The notes beneath the pieces were generated by a model. The model was not told the origin of the DNA. It was given only the letters and a program-made list of their open reading frames with translations, and did no database searches. From IMG/VR virus record IMGVR_UViG_3300037584_002957, positions 1 to 34,082 of that record: a stretch of 34,082 nt of DNA; one strand, 5' to 3'. The position numbers were made by a program, and so were the translations under genes. Of the stretch, positions 22,567 through 30,818 are shown piece after piece. The stretch's first letter is position 1. Each line of letters begins with the position of its first letter. Origin of the DNA: a virus.

Positions 22567-25500
22567 TTATTTTTTATCTTGTGATGGAACTGATGAATTG
22601 TTATGTAAAGGAGAAGACTTGTACACCATGTTTACAGCAAACAACTCTACTGGTGTAGTAGCTGTATTTGTCAAAGCAACTTGAGCATGATAGTCTCTCA
22701 TTTTATCTCCGTTTATACTAGCCGTTGATACAGCCATAACTGTATCGCCTGCTGAAAGGCCAGAAACAGTACCACTAGCGGTAATCTGTTTTCTGCCAGA
22801 TACAGAAGAAATGTTAACACTAAGATTTGTTTCCGATGAACTTTCTAATTTAAACAAGGCGTCTGCAATTCCAAATGGCAAGTTACTAATTTTTGAAGTA
22901 AACGTTATGGTAGATCCACTAACAGAAGCAACTTGACCTAACACAACTTTATGAGATGTATTAGTAGTAGAGTTTGATGTAGCGTCTTTTTCTATTTGCC
23001 TGTAAAATAAACCTTCTCTTTGCTCAAACTCTGCATTAGCCATAGTGCCTGTAGTTTGATTTGTATTAGAAACTACAGCATCCCAAGAAAAGTTACCCTC
23101 TAAACTCATAGCGTCATATACCTTTACATCGCTAGGATTAGCTCTAGATACTAGCGTAAGTGTAGAATTGTTTTGAACTCCATAAAAGTTGTTTCTAGTT
23201 TCGTTAACATTGTGCCTGTGCATAACACCACCAAGAAAAGAGAAAAATCTATCATGAAGTTTCTCATACATTTCTGGTTGAAAAGAGTAAAACGTCAACC
23301 AAAACTCTTTTGTTGTAGAATAAGCTATCGTTTCTGCTGTTACATGACCGCTTGTCGATGTTAGCGTTAGGGATATAGAAGATCCGTCAGATTGTTTTGT
23401 TACAGATGACGGTAAATTAACACTACTGTCTTTTAAAGAAACTGTAGCTGTACCACCTAAACTGCTATTGCTTGTAGTAAGTTTTACCTTGATGCTACTT
23501 GTAGAACTTCTTAAAGCACTATCAACAACACAGCTTCCTCTATCAGCTAGTTTATCTAAAACAATAACGCCATTACCAGAGTGATCCCACTCTTGATCTT
23601 CTAATTGAAAGTTATCTGAAAGTTTTTCCCAAGTGCTGTTACCTCCATCTTTGAAAATAATATCGCATAAAGCATCATTAAAAGTAGTAGTGCTAGACTT
23701 AGAAACATTACTTAAAGTTCCTCCATTAACTGAAGGCACATCAATTCTACGTGTGTCTATGGCTTGTACAGTAACGATATACTCGTCATTGTCTGGATCT
23801 AATCCGCAAGGAATTTTTGCAGTTTGGCTTACAGAGTTTATGTCAGAAAATTTAGTTCCGAAATAAGAATCCATATTATTTGCGCTTATAAGTTTTATTC
23901 CTTTACCACTTATTTCTACAACAGCGCCCTTTGCGACATCGCAAAAGTATATTTTACCAAAACGCTCCACTACGCTTTCTGGCTGTTTTCCTGGACCGTA
24001 GTCACCACCATAAAAAGTTTCTGTACCCATAACATTCATGGATGTTACAAGCTGTCCTCCGCCAGCATCTTCAATAAGTGTACGCCCTATAGGTGTGCTA
24101 GAAACTTTGTTTTCTTGCATTACCATAAGAGTTTCACTGTTGTCTAGCATAAAGCATATATCCCCATCACGACTATTGTAATCTTTAAATGGAAATAAAG
24201 ATGGGTTGAAAGACGATAGGTTTAGTCTACTAGAATCTAAAGCAAACGCATCGCTATACGTAACAGAAGAAGTCCTTTGTATTTCAGCTTGCTCTGGCAT
24301 TTCTACATGTGGTCTTCCTATAGCAACAGCCTTAGAGTCGAAAAAATCGCTAACTGACTCGTCTTCAATGTAATACCTTTTATAAAACTGATCAGAAGGT
24401 TTAGCAGGGTTTGGTTGGTTGTTAATAACAGAATCTCTGACATTAGATAAAAGACTTCTTCTTCTAAAATATACATCCCCAAAAGTTAAAGTGATAGCCC
24501 CAAAAAACATTCCATTAGCACTGTTTAAAGGTATGCTTTGCCCTATTAAAGATGCCAATGGTTGAGGTAAAGTTGGTTGGAAATTGTATGTAAAACCTCC
24601 GCCCTGAACAGGAAAAACTTGAGTGATAAAAACATTTTGATTAGCTATTTGTTGAAAAAAAACTTGATCTCCTACATACAACCTCTGATTACTAAAAAAT
24701 GTGTTATCTGAATTTACAGTTAAAGGAAACGGATCAGGGCTTGTGTTAGGCCTATCTCCTGCGTGTGTTCTTACACCATTTACTTCTACTATATCAAATG
24801 CTTTTCCTACCTCATAAAAGATTTGATTTTCTACTTGAGACTTAGGTCTGTAAATTTCTACAATACAATCATTATGAAAAAAATCTGTGTTTGCTGCTAC
24901 AGAAGCAGCATTAAAATTATTGATTCCCTCATCTCGTATACCTAAATACCACCCTGTTCTTCTATAATTATTTTCGTTATCTAAAACACTATTTGAGGAC
25001 AAACTTATTGGGTTCGTTTCATCATCAGGAAAGTACTTGTAAAAGCTTATAGGAAACTCTGCTAGCGGTCTAATTATATTTAGATTACTATCTAAGCATT
25101 GCAAAATACGCAACATATCGCCCTCTTTATATTCATAAGAAAGCAACGATCCTTTTGATTCTTTATGAGAATTATTTTTCCCCTCCAAAGCCCTCATAGA
25201 AAGATAAATTGTTCCTTGAGTAGCATTAGCTAAAGCAGATTCTATAGGCCTAGTAAGAGGAGCTGAATCCCCTGCGCCAGTTGGGGCTAATGGATCAGAG
25301 TATGTTTCTGTCTTACCTAAAGCCGCCTCCATAATCGATGTATGAAGTATTTTTTCATACGTTGTATTTTTCGAATATACAGGCGCCCATTTGCTAGCCC
25401 AGTAAGGAGGATCGTGAAGTACTTTTATATCTATATGTGTCTTCCCGTTATTGCCAAACCTGTCTTCTTTTCCAAAATGTGATACACTAACGCTATTTAA

Positions 25501-27843
25501 TTTCTGAACTGCTGACGGTCTATTTTTTTCATCATAGTAAACTATCCCAAATTCATGATCTGCACCCGCTTTAAATGAAGGTCCTGAAATACCGTCTTCT
25601 GTAACATAATCTATACTAGAAAATGCTACACTAAAACCTTCATATCCTGTTACTATACCATTAGAAAAACTATCTATTAGGGTATGCGAACCGTTATTTG
25701 AAGTAAAGTTTTGACTTCCTATATTGATTGGAACAAACTGAAGATTATCATAAAATTGAGCTAGTGGCTCTGCTGTTTGTAAAATAGCATCTGAATCAAA
25801 AGCTGTTTCTGCAAATCCAAAACTAAAAAACTCAAGTAACGCCTGACCAAAAGTTTGATCGTCCTCAACAGCCGATACAGAATAGATACTCCCTGGTAAA
25901 CTACAGCTGTTAATAGCAAGATTACTTTCAACAACTCTTATGTGAAATCTAACTTTATCAACCCCGTTATCATTAACATAATGTCCTTGATAAAGCTCAA
26001 ATGTAATAGGGCCATCTATATTTAAGTGTACGGATTGAAGCAACAGATTTGTGAAATTAACTATCCCTCCTTGATTGACTGTTGATGATATAGAAATTTC
26101 TGGTGGTAAATCATCCGAAGTACCCCGTGCATTTATTCCTTCACCTTCAAAAAGCGCAATACCCGTAAGACCATTTAAAGAGTTTGCTATTTTGTTAGCA
26201 AAATTTTCTATTGTACTATTTCCTCCTCCAGATGCACTTGATGTAAGGAAAGATACTGTTTCAAAATTTATACCGCCTTGAGGCGTTAAGCTGTTTATGC
26301 AGCGATCTGGGCTTGAAGAGCTTCCTTGATCGTAACTTGTTAAAAAATTAAATTCAAATGAGCTTGGTAAATTATTATACCCACTTGGAGTTTCAATAAA
26401 TCCTGGATCATTACCATCTTCATTAACAAAATTTGCTATGGCAGAAAAACCTCCAGAGTCGTTACTAAACAAACCCATAGCTAAAGAATCACAAATGACA
26501 CCTATACTACAAACAAAATTTCCTGCTGGTATAACAGCTAAATCAGAAAATTCACTTATGTCTATATCAACTGTAACTGGAGCGGTTGTAGGTGCAGAAG
26601 ATGTAAGAGCGCTATTGTTTGCATTTGGCGTTGATAGAAATTGAGAAAAAGTATTAGAGGGAAATGATAAATTGCTTTGAGCAGTAAGACCTTTAAAATA
26701 CTTATATACCGTATCTTCATCTATAGTACCGTCAGCCCCAAAACTTTCTAAAAGCAAGGCTTCATCTGCAGTGATATTAAAGTCTTGTGGTGTAGTATTA
26801 TACAAAGGGTTAATATCAACTCTAGCTTCTATGTTATCAAAGCCCTCTAAGTAATTGCCATAAAATAATCTGTTGTTACTTATTGCTTGTGCAAAAGCTC
26901 TTCTAGGCACAGAATCAAATAATTTATTAGCTTCCTGATCAGGCAAAAAAGTGTATATCCCATCATTAGTAAAGTCTATAGTTTGAGTACCAACTATATG
27001 ATCTACCTCATCAATTCTAAAAAATGCACCCTCATTATTACGTCTAGCAAAAACTCTAATTTTTTCTATTGGAGCTTGTAATCCAGTAAGAGTAAGTCTT
27101 AGTGTATTATTTTGATTTTCAAAAAAGTTTTGCGTTGTAATGTTGTGAGCCATGTTAGTTCTACTAACAGTAAGCTCCGAGTATTGTGATAAAGCACTTA
27201 CCTCTCCGTCATCATACACATATTGATATGCAAACTGAAAGCAGTTGTTTTTTAAAGCGTTAGAAGAAATACCTTCTATACTTAAAAACTCAAACGTAAT
27301 AGGAGTTTGCGGAGCAGCCTTACATACAGTCAAATAATTGTCTGCTGTAGCAGTATTATCTACACCTGCATCATAGTTGTTTTCTAAAGCTTTGGTAGCA
27401 TTTATCTTTCGTGGTTCGTTTCTGTTATCTGTAAAATACAGAAGGTGCTCCCCAAACTGATTTATAACCACATCAGCTTTAATAAAACTACTCAAAGAAA
27501 AGTTTAACGCACTATTTTCATATATCTTGATGTATGTATTTGTAGCATGGCTATAATGATATATACCATGATTGCCGTTTGAGTTGTATAAAAAAAAGTA
27601 TATGCATTTACCAGCTTCTGAAGCAACTGATCCTAACACACTATTCGTGCCAGTAGGATATGCTTCGCTAAGTCCCGAAGCTGCTATAGCAGTGTTACCA
27701 AGAACGTTTTTTAATATACCTTGATCTCCATCAGACTCATGAGATACACGCACATTAAGTGCGTCTGACATTTCTATACCTTTAATAAGCCTAGCATCCT
27801 CATCTTTATTGAGGTACTGCGGTATGAGTTTATCAATAGCCAT
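22567..27843 (-). CDS. Tail nozzle / P22 gp10-like stabilisation protein, very large (1758 aa)
   Basis: The N terminus (MAIDKLIPQYLNKDEDARL, DALNVRVSHESDGDQGILKN) resembles stabilisation or tail tubular B proteins of P22- and crAss-like podoviruses, which start with a beta strand entering a propeller-like fold. Strands of propeller type recur (YFFLYNSNGNHGIYHYSH, FGEHLLYFTDNRNEPRKIN, FGKIYFCDVAKGAVVEI). The protein is Ser/Asn/Thr rich and beta-rich, as for tail proteins. The usual family members are about 500-1000 aa, so this is oversize and may include receptor-binding or added beta domains in the C-terminal half. It shares a TAATG junction with the upstream ring-protein gene and is followed by the ejection proteins, as expected of gp12 in T7 order. 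Confidence 0.65.
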   Translation of the reverse strand: MAIDKLIPQYLNKDEDARLIKGIEMSDALNVRVSHESDGDQGILKNVLGNTAIAASGLSEAYPTGTNSVLGSVASEAGKCIYFFLYNSNGNHGIYHYSHATNTYIKIYENSALNFSLSSFIKADVVINQFGEHLLYFTDNRNEPRKINATKALENNYDAGVDNTATADNYLTVCKAAPQTPITFEFLSIEGISSNALKNNCFQFAYQYVYDDGEVSALSQYSELTVSRTNMAHNITTQNFFENQNNTLRLTLTGLQAPIEKIRVFARRNNEGAFFRIDEVDHIVGTQTIDFTNDGIYTFLPDQEANKLFDSVPRRAFAQAISNNRLFYGNYLEGFDNIEARVDINPLYNTTPQDFNITADEALLLESFGADGTIDEDTVYKYFKGLTAQSNLSFPSNTFSQFLSTPNANNSALTSSAPTTAPVTVDIDISEFSDLAVIPAGNFVCSIGVICDSLAMGLFSNDSGGFSAIANFVNEDGNDPGFIETPSGYNNLPSSFEFNFLTSYDQGSSSSPDRCINSLTPQGGINFETVSFLTSSASGGGNSTIENFANKIANSLNGLTGIALFEGEGINARGTSDDLPPEISISSTVNQGGIVNFTNLLLQSVHLNIDGPITFELYQGHYVNDNGVDKVRFHIRVVESNLAINSCSLPGSIYSVSAVEDDQTFGQALLEFFSFGFAETAFDSDAILQTAEPLAQFYDNLQFVPINIGSQNFTSNNGSHTLIDSFSNGIVTGYEGFSVAFSSIDYVTEDGISGPSFKAGADHEFGIVYYDEKNRPSAVQKLNSVSVSHFGKEDRFGNNGKTHIDIKVLHDPPYWASKWAPVYSKNTTYEKILHTSIMEAALGKTETYSDPLAPTGAGDSAPLTRPIESALANATQGTIYLSMRALEGKNNSHKESKGSLLSYEYKEGDMLRILQCLDSNLNIIRPLAEFPISFYKYFPDDETNPISLSSNSVLDNENNYRRTGWYLGIRDEGINNFNAASVAANTDFFHNDCIVEIYRPKSQVENQIFYEVGKAFDIVEVNGVRTHAGDRPNTSPDPFPLTVNSDNTFFSNQRLYVGDQVFFQQIANQNVFITQVFPVQGGGFTYNFQPTLPQPLASLIGQSIPLNSANGMFFGAITLTFGDVYFRRRSLLSNVRDSVINNQPNPAKPSDQFYKRYYIEDESVSDFFDSKAVAIGRPHVEMPEQAEIQRTSSVTYSDAFALDSSRLNLSSFNPSLFPFKDYNSRDGDICFMLDNSETLMVMQENKVSSTPIGRTLIEDAGGGQLVTSMNVMGTETFYGGDYGPGKQPESVVERFGKIYFCDVAKGAVVEISGKGIKLISANNMDSYFGTKFSDINSVSQTAKIPCGLDPDNDEYIVTVQAIDTRRIDVPSVNGGTLSNVSKSSTTTFNDALCDIIFKDGGNSTWEKLSDNFQLEDQEWDHSGNGVIVLDKLADRGSCVVDSALRSSTSSIKVKLTTSNSSLGGTATVSLKDSSVNLPSSVTKQSDGSSISLTLTSTSGHVTAETIAYSTTKEFWLTFYSFQPEMYEKLHDRFFSFLGGVMHRHNVNETRNNFYGVQNNSTLTLVSRANPSDVKVYDAMSLEGNFSWDAVVSNTNQTTGTMANAEFEQREGLFYRQIEKDATSNSTTNTSHKVVLGQVASVSGSTITFTSKISNLPFGIADALFKLESSSETNLSVNISSVSGRKQITASGTVSGLSAGDTVMAVSTASINGDKMRDYHAQVALTNTATTPVELFAVNMVYKSSPLHNNSSVPSQDKK

Positions 27844-28652
27844 TAATACTTAGGTGCTTGTTTAAAGTTTTTACGAATAGTTTTAAGAGCTTCCTCTTTG
27901 CTAAATGCTTTTAGTCTAGCGTTAGCTTTTCTACGCTCGTTATAGTACTCTGAGCGTGCCCTAGCCTTCTCAGCCATGGGGACACTGCTTTTCCTTTCTA
28001 TAATCTTGTAGTATATATATGATCGCAAAGCTTCCTCTGCCTCTATATGTACAGTAGGATTTACAGATCTGGCTTCGTCAGCAATATATTCTATAACAAT
28101 TTCGTTAACACTACTGTTAGAAGAAAACTCTATTCTGTTTTGATCAAGGTTGAGTCTATACTCCCCCTCGTAAAACCCTCCGCCTAAACCGTAGATCTGA
28201 CCTATGTTATTTTGGTATATATAATTAGAAAACACAATAAAATCGTCAGCACCGAATACACCACCAGTGGCTATACTGCTTTTAGAATCTACTCTATCAA
28301 ATACGCCGTCTCCATCGCTATCAATAGAATTTCCTGCTGCATCAGTTCTATAAGCTTGAGAGTAGTTGATGTTTTTGTTTTCCCCAAAGACATGCACAAG
28401 TCCATCGCTACCTACGATACCTACCTTTACTAAGCTTACAAAGTCGTCAGGCAAATCAACAGTATTGTTGGTTCCTGCTGAAAGCTTTATCGAGCGTACT
28501 CTCTGCAACAAATCGAAACCCATTTCTCTAATACCACGCAAAGCGTAGTTATGGATAAGAGTATCTGAGGCGTTGTTTGCGTAATCGTCACCCTCTAGTG
28601 TAAGAACAAAGTCATTGACTACTTGATCTACTGTAACTAAATTTCTTGCCAT
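27843..28652 (-). CDS. Neck/tail tubular A-like ring protein (269 aa)
   Basis: The helical N-terminal part (TVDQVVNDFVLTLEGDDYA, ALRGIREMGFDLLQRVRSI), a beta core (VDLPDDFVSLVKVGIVGSDG, YRLNLDQNRIEFSS, VIEYIADEARSVNPTVHIE) and a helical C terminus (EEALRSYIYYKIIERKSS) match the layout of gp11/gp4-type adaptor (ring) proteins, including the D-L-P-D-D-F-V start of the core strand. An insertion carries DSDGDGVFDRVDSK, a calcium-loop-like motif. It follows another neck protein by 3 nt and leads into the stabilisation protein (TAATG). Assignment is by architecture and order. Confidence 0.62.
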   Translation of the reverse strand: MARNLVTVDQVVNDFVLTLEGDDYANNASDTLIHNYALRGIREMGFDLLQRVRSIKLSAGTNNTVDLPDDFVSLVKVGIVGSDGLVHVFGENKNINYSQAYRTDAAGNSIDSDGDGVFDRVDSKSSIATGGVFGADDFIVFSNYIYQNNIGQIYGLGGGFYEGEYRLNLDQNRIEFSSNSSVNEIVIEYIADEARSVNPTVHIEAEEALRSYIYYKIIERKSSVPMAEKARARSEYYNERRKANARLKAFSKEEALKTIRKNFKQAPKY

Positions 28653-28655
28653 CTC

Positions 28656-29396
28656 TTATCGTCTTTGTTGTGTTTGTTGTCCTCCTGTAGCGTATGCATA
28701 TACATCTCTATCACGAAGGTTTACTCCTATAAGTTTACCCATCTCTAAAACTAACTCAGAGGTATAGTGTTCTGGTAACTCAAAGTCTACTGAAGATGAA
28801 GCATTGAAAGCCTCCTTACCATTTTGAATTAAAAAACCAAATGTCGGTAGAGCAACAGTTCTTGCTCCAGTCGTAGGATCTAACCCTTCTGGCTGCTTGT
28901 AGTATCGCATTGTAATTCTGTTTACGCTTGTCGGGAATACAGTGATTGTATCCCTCACAAGCGCAACAGGCTTTGACTTAGTAGGGGCAGAGAGGGTACT
29001 TAAAAGTATTCTGTCGATCTTCTCTTCGTCATACACCGAATCTATCATAACAGAGTTTGTTACGTCGAGAAGGACATCACCAAACGTCTTAAGGCTAATC
29101 AGTCTAGCAAAGTCGTCAGGCTTAGCAAACGATCCACTTGCCTTAGTGATGTTTGTCTGTACAGAAAAGACGGCGAGGTCTTCCTTAATCTGTTTACTTC
29201 TAGACTTATCTCTTGCAGGATCTACGTTTCTTTTACGTAAAGCCTCTACATTGGTAAGCTCTTGAAATAGCCTGTTAAAAATATTCTGTTGTGCTATAGG
29301 AGCAAAAGAGTTGAACTCCGTAGGAGTAACAAACCCTCGCTCATCTTTGTTAGCTAAATCGCTTAATGCGTTGTATACCTCTCTTACGCTTGCCAT
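28656..29396 (-). CDS. Neck protein, first of the tail module (246 aa)
   Basis: It begins MASVREVYNALSDLANKDE followed by RGFVTPTEFNSFAPIAQQ, a helical start seen in conserved Bacteroidetes phage neck proteins. Beta-rich parts follow (FAKPDDFARLISLKTFG, DTITVFPTSVNRITMRYYK) and then LPEHYTSELVLEMGKLIGVN. The P-x-x-Y-x-x-E-L-V segment is the usual C-terminal helix of tubular A-like adaptors. A Gln-rich tail (GGQQTQQRR) closes it. The gene sits directly after a terminator and a candidate promoter, so it opens the tail operon. It may be either the head-tail connector or the first ring protein. Confidence 0.55.
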   Translation of the reverse strand: MASVREVYNALSDLANKDERGFVTPTEFNSFAPIAQQNIFNRLFQELTNVEALRKRNVDPARDKSRSKQIKEDLAVFSVQTNITKASGSFAKPDDFARLISLKTFGDVLLDVTNSVMIDSVYDEEKIDRILLSTLSAPTKSKPVALVRDTITVFPTSVNRITMRYYKQPEGLDPTTGARTVALPTFGFLIQNGKEAFNASSSVDFELPEHYTSELVLEMGKLIGVNLRDRDVYAYATGGQQTQQRR

Positions 29397-29415
29397 TACA
29401 TTTATAGTTGTATGG

Positions 29416-29423
29416 CAAATATA
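29416..29423 (-). promoter_or_regulatory. Candidate -7 box TATATTTG upstream of neck genes
   Basis: On the minus strand TATATTTG matches TAnnTTTG exactly, about 20 nt before the ATG at 29396. It is identical to the box at 2210-2217. A -33 TTG at the expected spacing is absent because that stretch is the terminator hairpin, so the promoter would rely on the -7 box alone. A tail-module promoter is plausible but weak. Confidence 0.4.
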
Positions 29424-29425
29424 AG

Positions 29426-29450
29426 AAAAAGGGAGCAGTGCCCCCTTTTC
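29426..29450 (-). terminator. Rho-independent terminator between head and neck genes
   Basis: On the minus strand AAAAGGG pairs with CCCTTTT around a 9-nt loop (GGCACTGCT) and is followed by further T residues. The A-tract before and T-tract after make it capable of acting in both directions. It lies in the 82-nt gap between the 284-aa gene (upstream) and the neck gene (downstream), one of the two largest gaps in the late block. Confidence 0.65.
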
Positions 29451-29478
29451 CCATTAGCTATGAAGAAATGAAATGTAT

Positions 29479-30333
29479 TTAAGCAATCTCTTCGAGTTGC
29501 CTGTTTATTTCATTGAGAACAGATGAGCCCTTGTCTGTTAAACAAAAGCGTGTCATGGTATCAATTGCATCCTGTCCTACAGGGACCGAAACTACGAGTT
29601 TTCCTGTATCTGACCAAACAATTACACCCTTTTTTTCTGATATGATCTGGAAGTCCAGGGCTTGCATGACGCTAGTTCGTGCGTGAACAAGTGGATTGTC
29701 GAACATCTCGATAAACGTCTGTGGCTTTTTCTTAGCGTATAATACCAAAGCTCTTTTTACCTGCAAGTCTTTTTGATTCGTATTGATTTTCAAAGACATA
29801 GCTACAGGCAGTAGCTCTTCTATAGGTCTAGCTTTAATAAGCGATATAGCATCGTGTATCAAAAACTCGTCTTCTATTTCTTTTTCTACGTCTACTGTTT
29901 TATCTATAAGCTTAAATGCCCCACCACCATTCGCATGATTGTCTGGGTGCTTATCTAAATATTCTTTAAGTGTAGGTTGATCGTAACGAACAAGAAGCAT
30001 TTTGTTTCTAAAAATAACATGCTCTCTAATAGCTTGATCTGATTGCTCGTCTACATAAATAGATGGCTCTCCTGGGCAGTATCTAATTGCTCTTCTTTGC
30101 CCTGTTTCCTTATCAAATACAGTAAGCCTGTTTGCTCTTAGTTTAAAAAACACACCTCCCTTACCGCCGATAGTTTCATACAGCTTAGGTAACTTTTCTT
30201 CATTAGGAAGTGTTCTTTTGATTGTAGACTTCTTAGCTTTTACAGCTTTTTTTGGCGCTGCCTCTGGAGCAGGGCTAGTCTCTTTGCGAGATATAGGACG
30301 GCCTCGCTCTACCGTAGTTTTTTCTTGTGTCAT
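29479..30333 (-). CDS. Conserved-looking hypothetical virion-region protein (284 aa)
   Basis: The N-terminal 45 residues are basic and disordered (ERGRPISRKETSPAPEAAPK, KAVKAKKSTIKRT). A compact domain follows (about 50-130) with KGGVFFKLRANRLTVFDKET, AIRYCPGEPSIYVDEQSDQA and VRYDQPTLKEYLDKHPDN, then a helical C-terminal half with TFIEMFDNP and FCLTDKG. The 'DEQS, L-x-x-Y-L-x-x-HP-x-N' pattern looks like a Bacteroidetes phage conserved protein lying between capsid and neck genes, with no function I can name. The basic tail could bind DNA, by composition only. It is bounded by candidate terminators on both sides. Confidence 0.6.
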   Translation of the reverse strand: MTQEKTTVERGRPISRKETSPAPEAAPKKAVKAKKSTIKRTLPNEEKLPKLYETIGGKGGVFFKLRANRLTVFDKETGQRRAIRYCPGEPSIYVDEQSDQAIREHVIFRNKMLLVRYDQPTLKEYLDKHPDNHANGGGAFKLIDKTVDVEKEIEDEFLIHDAISLIKARPIEELLPVAMSLKINTNQKDLQVKRALVLYAKKKPQTFIEMFDNPLVHARTSVMQALDFQIISEKKGVIVWSDTGKLVVSVPVGQDAIDTMTRFCLTDKGSSVLNEINRQLEEIA

Positions 30334-30357
30334 AATTAAATCGTATTAAATTAAAGA

Positions 30358-30389
30358 GAAAGTGGGGAGAGCCATTCCCTCCCCCTTTC
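30358..30389 (-). terminator. Candidate terminator after the capsid genes
   Basis: GAAAG plus GGGGA (30358-30362, 30364-30368) pair with TCCCC plus CTTTC (30380-30389), giving 10 bp with one bulged T and an 11-nt loop. On the minus strand only an imperfect T-rich run (TCTTTAATTT) follows, so termination may be partial. It lies between the 134-aa gene and the 284-aa gene. Confidence 0.45.
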
Positions 30390-30405
30390 AAAAATAGATT
30401 GCCTG

Positions 30406-30798
30406 TTACGAAACAGCAGCAGAATCAGAAGTATTCAGGATGCTAACAGCCGTTACTTGCTCAACATCATAGTCTGAATTAACATCATCAAATTTAATAA
30501 ATGCAGTTTTAGACTTGTTCATAAGCGTAGCAATACGCTCAGCAGCCGTAGGGATGCTTGCGTTTGCTACTGTAAGAGTAACAACCAGCTTAGGGAAAGC
30601 CTGCTTCGAATCGCTACCCGACTGAAGAGCTTCCTTGTCCTTCGCATCATCGAAGTACAATTTTAAACCTCCGTTGGTAGCAGCCATCTTAGTCAACTTA
30701 TGCTGTGGAATTACCACATAATCATTGTGCGTTGCAGCAGCATTTTCTGTAGCAGTATCACTATCGATAGCGCCTGAGTGAAATATAAATGTTTTCAT
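30406..30798 (-). CDS. Small putative head-associated protein (130 aa)
   Basis: The start is set at ATG 30798 (MKTFIFHSGAIDSDTATEN). The open frame reaches a TTG at 30810 but the ATG is the better start. The sequence is beta-like (NDYVVIPQHKLTKMA, GLKLYFDDAKDKE, FPKLVVTLTVANA) and Ala/Ser/Asp rich, ending VSILNTSDSAAVS. It lies 20 nt after the major capsid gene, where decoration or head-auxiliary proteins are often encoded. No family is recognised, and the role is inferred from position only. Confidence 0.55.
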   Translation of the reverse strand: MKTFIFHSGAIDSDTATENAAATHNDYVVIPQHKLTKMAATNGGLKLYFDDAKDKEALQSGSDSKQAFPKLVVTLTVANASIPTAAERIATLMNKSKTAFIKFDDVNSDYDVEQVTAVSILNTSDSAAVS

Positions 30799-30818
30799 AT
30801 GTTCTAGCAATTAAAAGA

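Noticed and set aside
18168-27843. Plus-strand frames opposite tail and ejection genes
   Set aside because: Short, overlapping nothing but coding sequence of the other strand, with no coherent domains or start context.
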